A DNA stretch of 26,596 nt from Armatimonadota bacterium (GTDB taxonomy: Bacteria; Armatimonadota; JAAZEB01), in the NCBI GenBank assembly GCA_012841485.1, contig DUUU01000356.1, forward strand, positions 1 to 26,596, written 5' to 3'. The number at the start of each line of letters is the position of its first letter. Within the stretch, counting starts at the first letter, position 1. This document shows positions 7,224 to 16,124 of the stretch, piece by piece. Below the pieces are notes generated by a model, which was given only the letters and a program-made list of their open reading frames with translations, had not been told where the DNA came from and made no database searches. The translations under genes and the position numbers were made by a program.

Positions 7224-8408
7224 TCAGCTTCTTCCCGCATACCGCTCGGCCTGCGCGCGCCACTCGCCCGCTGGATAGCGATCCAGATACTCGCGTGCCA
7301 GGAGAGCCGCCTCCTCGGCACCCTCCGGACGCCGGCGCAGCACCTCCACGCAGCGGATCAGCGCCGTTCCGGCGAGGGGCTCCTCCGGATAGTACTGGTA
7401 TACCCGGCGATAGGCCGCCGCGGCCTCGGCGGGCCGGCGCTGGCTCTCCAGGGCGCAGGCGATGCGATACTGTGCCTCCATCGCAAGGACGCTCAACACC
7501 CTTTTCAGGGCGAGGTAATTCGCGACCGCCGTCTCCAGGTCTCCCTTCTCCAGCGCCCGTTCCACCGCGAGGCGAGCGTGCATATCGGCCACCTCCGGCG
7601 AGCCGCTCTTCTCGTAGGCCTTCGCGAGAAGGCAATGGATCTTGGGATCGTCGGGGTTGCTTCCCTGCTTCTCATGCAGGCGGCGCAGCGCGCTCTTCAC
7701 GTTGTTCTCGGCGAGGTCGCGCTCAATGTCCTCGAAGAAGTACTCCTCCTCCGCGACGCGCACCACCCGCATCAGCCAGCCGCTGAGAATCCCGAAGGCA
7801 AACCCGCCGAGGTGCGCCCAACACCCCGTGTGAACGCCCGTAGAGAGCGACGACACGGCGCATGCCCCCTGAATGCCCACCCAGAACCCAATCGCCGGCA
7901 GCGCGGGGATGGCGATGGGAACCACCAGGAGCATCTTGATCTTCGCCCGGTAGAAGCGAATGGCAAACAGCCCCAGGATACCCGCCACCGCCCCCGAGGC
8001 ACCCACCGCCGGATCGGCCGTGACGGGCGGCGTCGCGGCCACGGCCGGCAGCACCTTCTGAACGACGATCACGTAGAGCAGCCCCCCGGCCATGCCCGAT
8101 CCGAGGTAGAACAGCATGTACTCCACGCGCCCCAACACATCCTCGACCAGACATCCAAACAGCCAGAGGTACGTCACATTGACGAGGAGGTGGACCGCGC
8201 TGGCGTGGAGGAGAAGGGAGCTGAAGAGCGTCGCGATCTCCGGCGCATCGCCACGCAATCCGTAGTTCTGGACGATGTAATCGAGGGTGAGCGTGCCACC
8301 CATCAACGAGAGGAGGAAGAGGCTGCAGTTCAGCCCCACCAGGAAGAGCGTGACGATGGGAAGATGGCGCAGCTCGCGGTCTGTGGCGTATGGGATGGGG
8401 ATCAGCAT
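7224..8408 (-). CDS. Rhomboid family intramembrane serine protease with C-terminal TPR region
   Basis: 394 residues. Residues 17-215 are a rhomboid core: six or so hydrophobic segments, the loop after the first helix, H-L-L-V-N-V near 73-78, catalytic Ser139 in G-A-S-G, and catalytic His199 in A-H-L-G-G-F-x-F-G. Both residues of the Ser/His dyad are present, so an active intramembrane protease is expected. From about 225 the chain is soluble and helical with tetratricopeptide-like repeats (for example A-Y-E-K-S-G, Y-R-I-A-C-A-L-E, A-A-A-Y-R-R-V-Y-Q-Y-Y-P). The start at 8408 (M-L-I-P-I-P-Y) fits the family and has GAGG 8-9 bases upstream; the longer open frame to 8666 would overlap the MoxR gene heavily. 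The gap to MoxR is 19 bases. Its place inside a MoxR/Bat operon suggests work on the same envelope substrates, which is inference. Confidence 0.88.
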   Translation of the reverse strand: MLIPIPYATDRELRHLPIVTLFLVGLNCSLFLLSLMGGTLTLDYIVQNYGLRGDAPEIATLFSSLLLHASAVHLLVNVTYLWLFGCLVEDVLGRVEYMLFYLGSGMAGGLLYVIVVQKVLPAVAATPPVTADPAVGASGAVAGILGLFAIRFYRAKIKMLLVVPIAIPALPAIGFWVGIQGACAVSSLSTGVHTGCWAHLGGFAFGILSGWLMRVVRVAEEEYFFEDIERDLAENNVKSALRRLHEKQGSNPDDPKIHCLLAKAYEKSGSPEVADMHARLAVERALEKGDLETAVANYLALKRVLSVLAMEAQYRIACALESQRRPAEAAAAYRRVYQYYPEEPLAGTALIRCVEVLRRRPEGAEEAALLAREYLDRYPAGEWRAQAERYAGRS

Positions 8409-8427
8409 GGCCGCATCCTCGCAGTCC

Positions 8428-9438
8428 CTAGATCTCGCCGCTTTCCGCGGGAGGCAGACTCTCCCGGATCTCCTGCACCAGGTCGTCGGTCCGCACGCCC
8501 TCCGCGTGCCCCTCGAAGTTGAGAAGGATGCGGTGGCGCAGCGCCGGCAAGGCGGATCGCCGGATATCATCGAAGGAGACGTTGTAACGCCCCTCCAGGA
8601 GCGCGCGCACCTTCGCGGCCAGCACGAGCGCCTGTGCCCCGCGCGGACTGGCTCCGTAGCGCACAAAGCGCCTCACACGCGGCGGCGCGAGCTCCGAGTC
8701 CGGGTGCGTCGCCACCACCAGCCTCAACGCCCACTCCTTGACGTGGGGAGCGATGGGCAGCGCGCGGCAGAGCGCGCGCATCTCCAGGAGCGCTGGCCCG
8801 TCCAGAATCACGCGCAGCTCCGCTTCCTCTGTCCCCGTCGTGCGGTCGATGATGGCATCCAGCTCCTCCAGGCTGGGCGGGCCTACCAGCAGCTTGAAGA
8901 AGAAGCGGTCCACCTGCGCCTCGGGCAGGGGGTAGGTGCCCTCCTGCTCGATAGGGTTCTGGGTGGCGAGGACGAAGAAGGGATCCTCCAGGCGGCGCAC
9001 CTCTCGCGCCACGCTCACCGATTGCTCCTGCATCGCCTCCAGCAGCGCCGACTGCGTCTTGGGGGTGGCCCGGTTGATCTCATCCGCGAGGACCACGTTG
9101 GCGAAGATCGGCCCCGGCTGGAAGAGAAACTGCCGGCCGCCGGAGGCGCTCTCGGTGACGATGTTCGTGCCGGTGATATCCGCGGGCATCAAGTCGGGGG
9201 TGAACTGGATCCGCGAGAACTTCAGGTGGAGGACGCGTGCCAGCGTGCGCACCAGGAGCGTCTTCCCCAACCCGGGCACGCCCTCCAGCAGCACGTGCCC
9301 GCCGGCAAAGACGCTGGTCAACACGCCGTCAATGACGTCCTCCTGGCCGACGATCACCTTGCGGATCTCGTTGCGCACAGCGGTATAGCGCTCGCGGTAT
9401 TGCTCGGCGCGCGCCATGGTCTCGGTGCTGGGTGTCAT
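8428..9438 (-). CDS. MoxR-family AAA+ ATPase
   Basis: 336 residues. Walker A G-V-P-G-L-G-K-T at 53-60, Walker B V-L-A-D-E-I-N-R at 116-123, followed by A-T-P-K-T-Q-S-A-L-L-E-A-M-Q-E, sensor-1 region V-L-A-T-Q-N-P-I-E-Q-E-G-T-Y-P-L-P-E-A-Q-x-D-R-F, and a C-terminal lid with R-Y-G-A-S-P-R-G. These are the MoxR signatures. The family are chaperone-like ATPases that activate or assemble proteins with VWA domains, here most likely the DUF58 and BatA-like products encoded downstream. The ATG at 9438 was chosen because it clears the upstream gene; another in-frame ATG lies at 9417. The gap from the preceding stop is 40 bases. Confidence 0.92.
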   Translation of the reverse strand: MTPSTETMARAEQYRERYTAVRNEIRKVIVGQEDVIDGVLTSVFAGGHVLLEGVPGLGKTLLVRTLARVLHLKFSRIQFTPDLMPADITGTNIVTESASGGRQFLFQPGPIFANVVLADEINRATPKTQSALLEAMQEQSVSVAREVRRLEDPFFVLATQNPIEQEGTYPLPEAQVDRFFFKLLVGPPSLEELDAIIDRTTGTEEAELRVILDGPALLEMRALCRALPIAPHVKEWALRLVVATHPDSELAPPRVRRFVRYGASPRGAQALVLAAKVRALLEGRYNVSFDDIRRSALPALRHRILLNFEGHAEGVRTDDLVQEIRESLPPAESGEI

Positions 9439-9478
9439 AGGCACTCGCTCATCTCTGGCTTCATCCCGCCGCCGCGCC

Positions 9479-11149
9479 TCACGGGCGCAGCGAGTCGAAG
9501 TAGTCGCGAACCTGCTTCCGATAGGCCGCGGGGATCTCCTCGCGCGCCAGTGCCTCCTCCGCGGTGCGCTGGTAATGAGAGTAGACCTCGTAGTAGGGCC
9601 GAGAGGCGCTGCCCTGCTCGGGAGCGCCGCGCGCCTCGGAATAGTCGCTCTTCCCGGGTCGCTTTTTCCCGCGCACCTGGGTATCGAGGCGGTTCGTGGG
9701 AATGCGGTTTGGGGCATAGACCTGCTCGAAGCGGGCGCGTTTCTCCGGGCGCTGATCCGCCTGGCGATCTCGGGGCGTTCCGGAGCCTGGCGCGCCGCCG
9801 GCCGTCTGCTCATCCGTCACCCCACGCCCGGCTTCGGGCCCGCCACTCCCCGCCACCGTCTGGCGCTGGCCGCGGCCCTGCCCCCTCTCGTCCTGGCCGC
9901 TGGTGGCGTACGCATCGCCGCTTACCAGTGTCTGTCCACCTCCGGGCGCGCCCTCCTCGCCACCACGCGGTGCTTCCTGGCCAGCCAGAGCCAACCGCTG
10001 GCGTGACTGCTCCACCGCCTCGCCGGCCTGCTGCATCTGGCTCTCCGCGAGCGAGCACCCGCCGCCCTGACAGCTTCCGCAGGCCTGCTGCATCTGTTCG
10101 GCGGCCGCCTGCATCTGGCCCTGCCGGAGCAGCCGGGCCGCTTCCGCGAGTTGCTGCGCGGCTTCCTGAAGGGGGGTCTCGGCGAGTGACTCGGCGATCC
10201 TCTCGGCCTCACCGGCCATCTGCTCCCGCTCGCGAGCGCTTATCTTGCCGCTGGCGACGCGCTCGCCCATCTCCTCAAGGAGCCGGGCCGCCTGTCCCAT
10301 CTCCTCACGCGCCAGGGCTTCGGCCATCTGCTGAAGGCGCTGCGCCGTCTCGCCACTCCGCGCGCGCGCTTCCTTCATCAGCGCCTCGCTCGCCTGCGCC
10401 AGTGACCTCTTCGCGCCCTCGGATGCCAGCTGCTTCTGCGCCTCCTTGATCTCCTGAGTGAGCGCATGCAGCTTCATGAGCGCCTGCTTCTTGTCTACCC
10501 GCGAGGAGCGCATCGATTGGCCAAGCTGCTCCAGGTTGCGCGCGATCCGCCGCTCCAGATCCGAGTGGCGCGTCTCCCCGGCCTTGCGCATCTCGCGGGC
10601 AACGCGCACGATGCGCTCTCCCTCGGCGCGCATCGCCGCGCGCTCGGCCCGCTGCTGGGGCGACTGCAAGAACGGCAGCCTCGGCAGGAGGAGGACGAGC
10701 GCCAGCACCCCCAACGCGCCGGCCAGCAGATGTGCCTCGCGACGGGCTCTCAGGGGGTAGGCTGTCCGGGGATCGATTCCCTCGGCATGGGAAGTCGCAT
10801 CCGCCACAAGCGCCGCGACGAGCGGATCGCGCGGGTCGCGTTTTCCCAGTTCGAGCGCGCTTGAAAGCCGTTCCTGGAGGCCAAGGCGCCGGTCGGTGAT
10901 CAGTGCCGCCTGGAAGGGAGTGACGCGGCGGAGGTAGCCGGCGAACGCGCCCAGCCCGGCGCACGTGGCGAGAAAGAGGGCCACTTCCGGGAGTGGGAAG
11001 AGGGCGTGGCGGGCCCAGGCGATGCCGGCGGCCACCACGGCGACGAGCGTGCCGCCGAGGGCGAAGAGCACACTCCAGCGCAAGGCGTGGAGCACACGAA
11101 TGCGCCGCCTGATCCGGTTGATATGGCGCTCCAGCCTCAGCGTGGCCAT
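9479..11149 (-). CDS. Coiled-coil membrane protein of DUF4175-like type, first gene of Bat/MoxR operon
   Basis: 556 residues. Two helices near 24-44 and 54-72 and a third at about 140-160 place the N-terminus in the membrane. Residues about 168-375 are a long charged coiled coil rich in Gln, Glu, Ala and Arg with repeated A-x-x-L and Q-Q-M-A-E-A patterns. A short cysteine cluster C-G-S-C-Q-G-G-G-C follows near 375-385, then a Gly/Gln/Arg-rich low-complexity stretch and a folded-looking tail (Y-Y-E-V-Y-S-H-Y ... R-D-Y-F-D-S-L). The overall layout resembles DUF4175 proteins that precede MoxR genes in Bacteroidetes and Planctomycetes; assignment to that exact family is inference. The ATG at 11149 has GGAGGG about 4 bases upstream and a promoter directly before it, giving a leader of only about 11 bases. 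Confidence 0.78.
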   Translation of the reverse strand: MATLRLERHINRIRRRIRVLHALRWSVLFALGGTLVAVVAAGIAWARHALFPLPEVALFLATCAGLGAFAGYLRRVTPFQAALITDRRLGLQERLSSALELGKRDPRDPLVAALVADATSHAEGIDPRTAYPLRARREAHLLAGALGVLALVLLLPRLPFLQSPQQRAERAAMRAEGERIVRVAREMRKAGETRHSDLERRIARNLEQLGQSMRSSRVDKKQALMKLHALTQEIKEAQKQLASEGAKRSLAQASEALMKEARARSGETAQRLQQMAEALAREEMGQAARLLEEMGERVASGKISAREREQMAGEAERIAESLAETPLQEAAQQLAEAARLLRQGQMQAAAEQMQQACGSCQGGGCSLAESQMQQAGEAVEQSRQRLALAGQEAPRGGEEGAPGGGQTLVSGDAYATSGQDERGQGRGQRQTVAGSGGPEAGRGVTDEQTAGGAPGSGTPRDRQADQRPEKRARFEQVYAPNRIPTNRLDTQVRGKKRPGKSDYSEARGAPEQGSASRPYYEVYSHYQRTAEEALAREEIPAAYRKQVRDYFDSLRP

Positions 11150-11166
11150 GTGCCCTCCTCGCAGGT

Positions 11167-11196
11167 ATTATACCTCCCGCGCTTCCCTGCCGTCAA
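11167..11196 (-). promoter_or_regulatory. Sigma-70-type promoter of the MoxR/Bat operon
   Basis: On the minus strand TTGACG (11196-11191) and a perfect TATAAT (11172-11167) are separated by 18 bases. Transcription would begin near 11160, only about 11 bases before the ATG at 11149, so the mRNA starts almost at the ribosome site. Confidence 0.8.
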
Positions 11197-11359
11197 CGCG
11201 AGCCGTTCGCCCCCACACTTGTTTGGCTATCGCAGATCGGCGCTGCCGGAGGAGGGATCGGGCATCATGGCAAGGTCATCAGTCGTTCTCATGACACCGT
11301 CATCTGTATCCGTCTGCGGATCACAGCATGCCCGCGTGACACACGAGGCGCCGGGGTTG

Positions 11360-11368
11360 TGCTATAAT
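11360..11368 (+). promoter_or_regulatory. Extended -10 promoter element of the WD40-caspase gene
   Basis: TGCTATAAT has the TG extension plus a perfect TATAAT, 61 bases before the ATG at 11429. No good -35 is seen at 16-18 bases (a GTGACA lies about 21 bases away), so this would be an extended -10 promoter. Confidence 0.55.
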
Positions 11369-11428
11369 GGGGGAAGAACGCGCGGATCCGGCTCCCCCGG
11401 TCTCCGCCCCACGGAAGGATTGTCCGGC

Positions 11429-14400
11429 ATGCCCCAGAGTCGATGGTTCTCGTGGCTCTCCCGCGCCGCCAGCTGCTTCGCGCTGATCCTCTTTTGGCAG
11501 GCGGCGCCGCGCACTTCGGAGCCTCCCGTCCTCGTGCCCCAGATGGGGCACGGCGACATCGTCACCGGGATCGCATTCAGCCCCGACGGGCACACCCTCG
11601 CCTCCGCCAGCGAGGACCATACCCTCATCCTCTGGGATGTGGCCTCCGGCGCCTCGCGGCTCTCGTTGAAAGGCCATTCGAGCTGGGTGCAGTGCGTCGC
11701 CTTCAGCCCGGACGGGCGAACTCTCGCCTCTGGCAGCGAGGACGACACCGTGATCCTCTGGGATGCGAGCACGGGTGCGGCTCAGCACGTGCTTAAGGGG
11801 CACACGGCCGACGTGACCGGCGTGCTCTTCAGCCCGGATGGTCAGCTCGTCGCCTCGCGCGCCGAGGATCGCACGGTGCGCCTTTGGGACGCGGCCACCG
11901 GCGCGGCCAAGGGCACGATTCCCGGCGCGTTCAGCCGCATCGCCATCAGCCCTGATGGCCGGCTTCTGGCGTTCGCGAACCGGCAGCACCTCATCACCCT
12001 ATGGGATATCGCCGCGGGGAAGGCAGCGCGCACCTTCCAATCGCACCGCACCTCCATCGCCAGCCTTGCCTTCAGCCTCGATGGGCGCTGGCTTGCGTCC
12101 GGGAATGACGACGGGAGCGTGACGCTCTGGAACGCCGCCACGGGCCAGCCCGCACGCTCTCTGGCGGGGCACGCCGATGCCGTCACCAGCCTTGCCTTCA
12201 GTCAGAACGGGCGCTGGCTCGTCTCCGGAAGCTCGGACGCGGCCATCATCTGGAACACCGCCACGGGCCGGCCACGACGCACGGTGGAGTCGGATGCGCG
12301 CGCGGTCGCTCTCAGCATGGACGGACACCTCCTCGCCTGCAGCGATGGCACCACGGTCGCCCTGCGCGATACCCGGTCTGGAAAGGTCCGCCGGGTCCTC
12401 CAGGGACAAGCACAGGAGGTGACCCGAGTGGCCTTCAGCCCCGATGGGCAGACCCTCGTCGCCGCCACCGCCGCCGGCACCGTGCTGTGGGACACCGAGA
12501 ATGCCGAGGCACGCACCACACTCGGGGGCCATGACGGCGGCGTCACGAGCGCGACGTTCGCGCCGGATGGCAAAACCCTCGCCACCGCGAGCGAGGATCG
12601 CAACGTGGTCCTGTGGGATGTGGCCACGCGCCAGCCGCGCCTGGTCCTGAAAGGCCACACCGATAGCATCACGCATGTGGCTTTCGCGCCGGATGGCAAG
12701 ACACTCGCGTCTGCCAGTGGCGATGGCAGCATCTTCCTGTGGAACTCCGAGACGGGCGAGCAACAAGCCACCCTGAGAGGGCACACCTGGCCCGTAGCCG
12801 GCCTCGCGTTCAGCCCCGACGGGCACACCCTCGCCTCCGGAAGCTGGGATACCACGGTGATCCTGTGGGATACCAAAGGCGGTGAGCAACGCCGGCGCCT
12901 CCAGGGCCACCAGAGTTGGGTGCATGGCGTAGCATTCAGCCCCGATGGCCGGATGCTGGCGTCCGCGGGCGCGGACCGGCGGATCCTCCTCTGGGATGTC
13001 GAGACGGGCCAGTCCCTGGCCACGCTCTCCGGGCACGCCGATGCCGTCCGGGATGTTGCCTTCAGCCCGGATGGGAAGGCGCTTCTCTCGGGAGGCGAGG
13101 GGGGCACGCTTCTCGTCTGGAACGTCGCGGCGCGCGAGGTGCGCCACACGCTTCAGGGGCACCGCGCCATGGTCAGCAGCGTCGCCTTCAGCCCCAACGG
13201 CCGGATCATGGCCTCGGCGAGTTGGGATGGCTCGGTGCGCCTCTGGAAGGCCGACACCGGCGCGGAGCTGGCCGCCGCCTTCAGCCTGGAGGGAGGTCGC
13301 GACTGGCTGATCGCGACGCCGCAGGGCTACTACAACGCCTCGCTCAACGGGGGACGCCTGGTCCGTTGGCGAGTCGGCGAGGCCCTCTACCCCGTCGAGC
13401 AGTATGCCCGTCGCTTCAAGAGGCCAGACCTGGTGGCACGGGCGCTTCGGGGCGCGACGCTCGGGGGGCGCCTCCCGGTGCTCACCACGGAGAGCCGGCC
13501 TCCTCGCGTCACTCTGAATGCCGCGGGCGGGAAGAGCGAGGTGCAGGGCGACCGGCTGCGCGTGCAGATCGAGGCGGTGCCAGGCACGTCTGAGCGCAGC
13601 ATCAAGCGCGTGGAGCTGCGCGTGAATGGCCGGCTGGCGGATCTGGATCGGGCGCTGGAAGTGGCTATCGCCTCCCAGGGAGAGAGGAAGCAGGCGTCCT
13701 CCGTGGCCGTCTTTGGCAAGACGCGGTCGGTGCGCCCCCGCTCGCGCAACCGCGCGGCCGATAACCGCCTCTTCATCAACGCCGTCATCTCGTTGCTGCC
13801 CGGGGAGGAGGAGATCCGCCTTCTTGCCAGCGCCTACGATGATCAGGAGGTACGCGGCGACTCCGAGCTGATCGTGTTGCGCCGGGTCAGCCCGCCGCCG
13901 GCCGCGGATACCGATTGCTACGTGCTGGCCATCGGGGTGAGCCGCTACTCCACGCCGGAGTATGACCTCAGCTTTGCCGATGCCGACGCGCGCGCCATCG
14001 CCGCCACCTTCCAGGCACAGCAGGGGCACCTCTTCCGCAAAGTGGAGGCGAAGGTGGTGACCGATGCCCAGGGGACCAAGAAGGAGATCGAATCGGCACT
14101 GAAGTGGCTAAAGAAACGCCCGGGACCAGGCGACACCGCGGTGATGCTCTTTAGTGGCCACGGAGTGCGCGGGCACCTGCGCCGGCTCTTCTTCTTCACG
14201 CACAACGGCGACCTGGACGCCCTGCGGGATACGTGCCTGCCGTGGGATACCGTGGATGACGCGGTGAGCGAGTGCCGGGCCCGGCAGGTGCTTGTCTTTA
14301 TGGATTGCTGCCATGCCGGCGCCTTTGGCGAGCGCCGGGCCAGCGCGGACGAGATGGCCGAGAATCTGATGCGCAACGTGGTCGTTTTCGCTTCCAGCCG

Positions 14401-14716
14401 CGGCAGCGAGGAATCGCTCGAGCACCCGACCTGGGGGCATGGCGCCTTTACCCGGGCCCTCCTGGATGGCCTGCACGGCGGAGCCGACCTCGATGAATCG
14501 GGGTTCGTCACCGCGGGCGACCTGGTGCGCTACATGCCAGAGCGCGTCCGCGAGCTGACCGACGGCCGGCAAAACCCCATCGTGCCCCGCCCGGAGGAGC
14601 TGGATCCTGCCCTCCGCCTCTCCTACCTGAAGAGAGACGAGCCGGCCACAGCCCAGAGCCAGCCGAATGGCCACCCGCGGACGGCGCAGGCCGGACCCCG
14701 CCAGGCGGGCGAGTAG
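11429..14716 (+). CDS. Exported WD40 double-propeller protein with C-terminal caspase-like peptidase (C14)
   Basis: 1095 residues. An N-terminal hydrophobic segment (about 9-26) after a basic start looks like a signal peptide. Residues about 40-612 hold fourteen WD40 units (G-H-x4-V-x-x-(V/L)-A-F-S-P-D-G ... W-D), of which units 4 and 7 are degenerate; fourteen fits two seven-bladed propellers. A linker (L-I-A-T-P-Q-G-Y-Y-N-A-S and a beta-rich segment) leads to the peptidase domain from about 826 (Y-V-L-A-I-G-V). Catalytic His911 lies in F-S-G-H-G and Cys961 in D-C-C-H-A-G, so both residues of the dyad are present. An EF-hand-like D-L-D-E-S-G-F-V-T occurs near the end. Caspase-like (orthocaspase) proteins cleave after Arg/Lys or Asp; specificity is unknown here. 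The ATG at 11429 has GGAAGGA upstream. The gene is single, divergent from the Bat operon. Confidence 0.9.
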   Translation: MPQSRWFSWLSRAASCFALILFWQAAPRTSEPPVLVPQMGHGDIVTGIAFSPDGHTLASASEDHTLILWDVASGASRLSLKGHSSWVQCVAFSPDGRTLASGSEDDTVILWDASTGAAQHVLKGHTADVTGVLFSPDGQLVASRAEDRTVRLWDAATGAAKGTIPGAFSRIAISPDGRLLAFANRQHLITLWDIAAGKAARTFQSHRTSIASLAFSLDGRWLASGNDDGSVTLWNAATGQPARSLAGHADAVTSLAFSQNGRWLVSGSSDAAIIWNTATGRPRRTVESDARAVALSMDGHLLACSDGTTVALRDTRSGKVRRVLQGQAQEVTRVAFSPDGQTLVAATAAGTVLWDTENAEARTTLGGHDGGVTSATFAPDGKTLATASEDRNVVLWDVATRQPRLVLKGHTDSITHVAFAPDGKTLASASGDGSIFLWNSETGEQQATLRGHTWPVAGLAFSPDGHTLASGSWDTTVILWDTKGGEQRRRLQGHQSWVHGVAFSPDGRMLASAGADRRILLWDVETGQSLATLSGHADAVRDVAFSPDGKALLSGGEGGTLLVWNVAAREVRHTLQGHRAMVSSVAFSPNGRIMASASWDGSVRLWKADTGAELAAAFSLEGGRDWLIATPQGYYNASLNGGRLVRWRVGEALYPVEQYARRFKRPDLVARALRGATLGGRLPVLTTESRPPRVTLNAAGGKSEVQGDRLRVQIEAVPGTSERSIKRVELRVNGRLADLDRALEVAIASQGERKQASSVAVFGKTRSVRPRSRNRAADNRLFINAVISLLPGEEEIRLLASAYDDQEVRGDSELIVLRRVSPPPAADTDCYVLAIGVSRYSTPEYDLSFADADARAIAATFQAQQGHLFRKVEAKVVTDAQGTKKEIESALKWLKKRPGPGDTAVMLFSGHGVRGHLRRLFFFTHNGDLDALRDTCLPWDTVDDAVSECRARQVLVFMDCCHAGAFGERRASADEMAENLMRNVVVFASSRGSEESLEHPTWGHGAFTRALLDGLHGGADLDESGFVTAGDLVRYMPERVRELTDGRQNPIVPRPEELDPALRLSYLKRDEPATAQSQPNGHPRTAQAGPRQAGE

Positions 14717-14740
14717 GCGCGGAATTCGCGCGAGACGCGA

Positions 14741-14772
14741 AGAGGCCCCGCCTCGATGGAGGCGGGGCCTCT
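14741..14772. terminator. Perfect 14-bp hairpin between converging genes
   Basis: AGAGGCCCCGCCTC (14741-14754) pairs perfectly with GAGGCGGGGCCTCT (14759-14772) around a GATG tetraloop. It sits between the stop of the WD40-caspase gene and that of the minus-strand SDR gene. No T-tract follows on either strand, but the stem is very stable and its place suggests a bidirectional terminator. Confidence 0.6.
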
Positions 14773-14806
14773 GGGTGAATGGTTGCTCCCATAGGGAGTG
14801 AAAGCT

Positions 14807-15589
14807 CTAGAGTCTCCTGAGACAGAAGCCGCCGTCCACATTGATGACGGTACCGGTGGAGTAGTCCAAGTCTCCGCGAGCAACGGCAGCGACGGCCCGC
14901 CCGATATCTTCCGGCTGGCCCCAGCGGCGCAGTGGCAGCAGGCCCTCGCCAATGAGACGGTCATATCGCTCCTTGACCACGCTCGTCATATCGGTGGCGA
15001 TGATGCCGGGGCGCACCTCAAGAACGGGGATGCCGAACTCCGCCAACCGATCGGCGTAGAGGGCAACGGCCATGCTCAATCCCGCCTTCGAAAGACAGTA
15101 CTCGCCGCGGTTCGTCGAGGAGGTGTAGGCAGACATCGAGGTGACGAAGACGACGCGGCCCCGAGGGATCTGCTTGTCGCCCATCAGGCGGATCATCTCG
15201 TTGGCCACGCGCTGCGTGAGGAAATAGGGGCCCTTCAGGTTCGTGCCCATCACCTCGTCGTAGCTCTCCTCGGTTGCTTCGAGAAGGTCATTGCGCTGGC
15301 GAGGCGCGATCCCGGCATTGTTCACCAGGAGGTCAATGCGGCCGAAGGTGTCCAGGGTGAAATCCACAAGCGCCTGACGCGCGCCGGAATCGGCGATACT
15401 GGCGGCAAAGGTCTCGGCGCGAGCGCCAAGCGCGCCAATCTCGGCTTGCACCGCGCGCGCGGCATCGGCGTTGCGGGCATAGTTGACGAGCACGTCGTAG
15501 CCGGTACGCGCCAACTCCAGGGCGATGCCCCGGCCGATGCCACGGCTGGCACCGGTGACGAGGGCAACAGGTCTTGCTTCACTGGACAC
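14807..15589 (-). CDS. SDR-family oxidoreductase, 3-oxoacyl-ACP reductase-like
   Basis: 260 residues of a classical short-chain dehydrogenase. The cofactor motif T-G-A-S-R-G-I-G is at 12-19, N-N-A-G at 90-93, N118 in T-N-L-K-G, the catalytic Ser in V-T-S-M-S (151 or 153), and Y-C-L-S-K gives Tyr164 and Lys168. The tail P-G-I-I-A-T-D-M and D-G-G-F is also typical. These enzymes use NAD(P)H; the FabG-like annotation is by resemblance and the substrate is not fixed by sequence. The start is a GTG at 15589 with GGGAGGAG about 7 bases upstream; it overlaps the end of the DUF1499 gene by 11 bases, so the two are coupled. It is the last gene of the deacetylase/glycosyltransferase operon, hinting at a sugar or lipid substrate, which is inference. 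Confidence 0.88.
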   Translation of the reverse strand: MSSEARPVALVTGASRGIGRGIALELARTGYDVLVNYARNADAARAVQAEIGALGARAETFAASIADSGARQALVDFTLDTFGRIDLLVNNAGIAPRQRNDLLEATEESYDEVMGTNLKGPYFLTQRVANEMIRLMGDKQIPRGRVVFVTSMSAYTSSTNRGEYCLSKAGLSMAVALYADRLAEFGIPVLEVRPGIIATDMTSVVKERYDRLIGEGLLPLRRWGQPEDIGRAVAAVARGDLDYSTGTVINVDGGFCLRRL

Positions 15590-16046
15590 GGGTCTCTCCT
15601 CCCGAAGGCAGAAGCTCGCGCAGACGTGCCTGGAAGGCACGTACGATGCGGGCATTGGCACCAAGGTCAGGCATCCTCCCCTCGCATCTGGAGGAGGTCG
15701 TCACTTTCACCATGCGTCCGTTCATCAGCGGCTCGACAGAGACGCTCACCTCGTGGCGATAGCCGGCTCCGACGGCGGTGGCACGGATCTCGCCGTCCTC
15801 TTCCGCCACCACGCTCCATCCGGGGAGCGTCCGGACTGCTTCCAGGGCGGCACCCCACACCTCATCGGGGGAATAGGCAAACACCTGGGGAACGATATCC
15901 GGGTATTCGGGGGTCTCGCCCGTCTGCACGGACCGAACGGTGAAGTAACGCCGGCGCGCCCACACCATCGCCGCTCCGGCAACGCCTGCCGCCAGCAGGA
16001 TCCAGCCTACCCGTCGTCGAGAGGTATTCGCGTTCTCTTCAGCCAT
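15579..16046 (-). CDS. DUF1499 domain membrane protein
   Basis: 155 residues. A single membrane helix at about 13-30 follows a short basic start; the rest should be outside the membrane. The DUF1499 hallmark appears at 118-134: [17 protein letters not shown], close to the family's R-S-x-S-R-x-G-x-x-D-L-G-x-N-x-x-R-I. W-x-V near 77-79 and the E-E-D-G-E-I-R-A-T region also fit. The function of DUF1499 is not known. The ATG at 16046 has AAGGGGAAGGG upstream. The gene overlaps the SDR start and lies 78 bases after the deacetylase stop. Confidence 0.75.
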   Translation of the reverse strand: MAEENANTSRRRVGWILLAAGVAGAAMVWARRRYFTVRSVQTGETPEYPDIVPQVFAYSPDEVWGAALEAVRTLPGWSVVAEEDGEIRATAVGAGYRHEVSVSVEPLMNGRMVKVTTSSRCEGRMPDLGANARIVRAFQARLRELLPSGGETRVQ

Positions 16047-16124
16047 GGTTCCCTTCCCCTTGCCGGCAAGACGCGCGTTGTCCGCCGCACCGATCCAGAG
16101 TTCGCGATGCCGCCGCTTCCTCCT

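Noticed and set aside
8287..10449. Long plus-strand open frame across the MoxR and coiled-coil genes
   Set aside because: Shadow of two well-supported minus-strand genes; its product is Arg/Pro/Ser-rich with no domain.
11540..13260. Periodic DNA repeats of about 126 bases
   Set aside because: They are the codons of the WD40 blades and have diverged in sequence; not a mobile or CRISPR repeat.
11999..14029. Very long minus-strand open frame antisense to the WD40-caspase gene
   Set aside because: It arises from the repeated GC-rich WD40 codons; composition is low-complexity and no family is recognisable, while the plus frame has clear domains.
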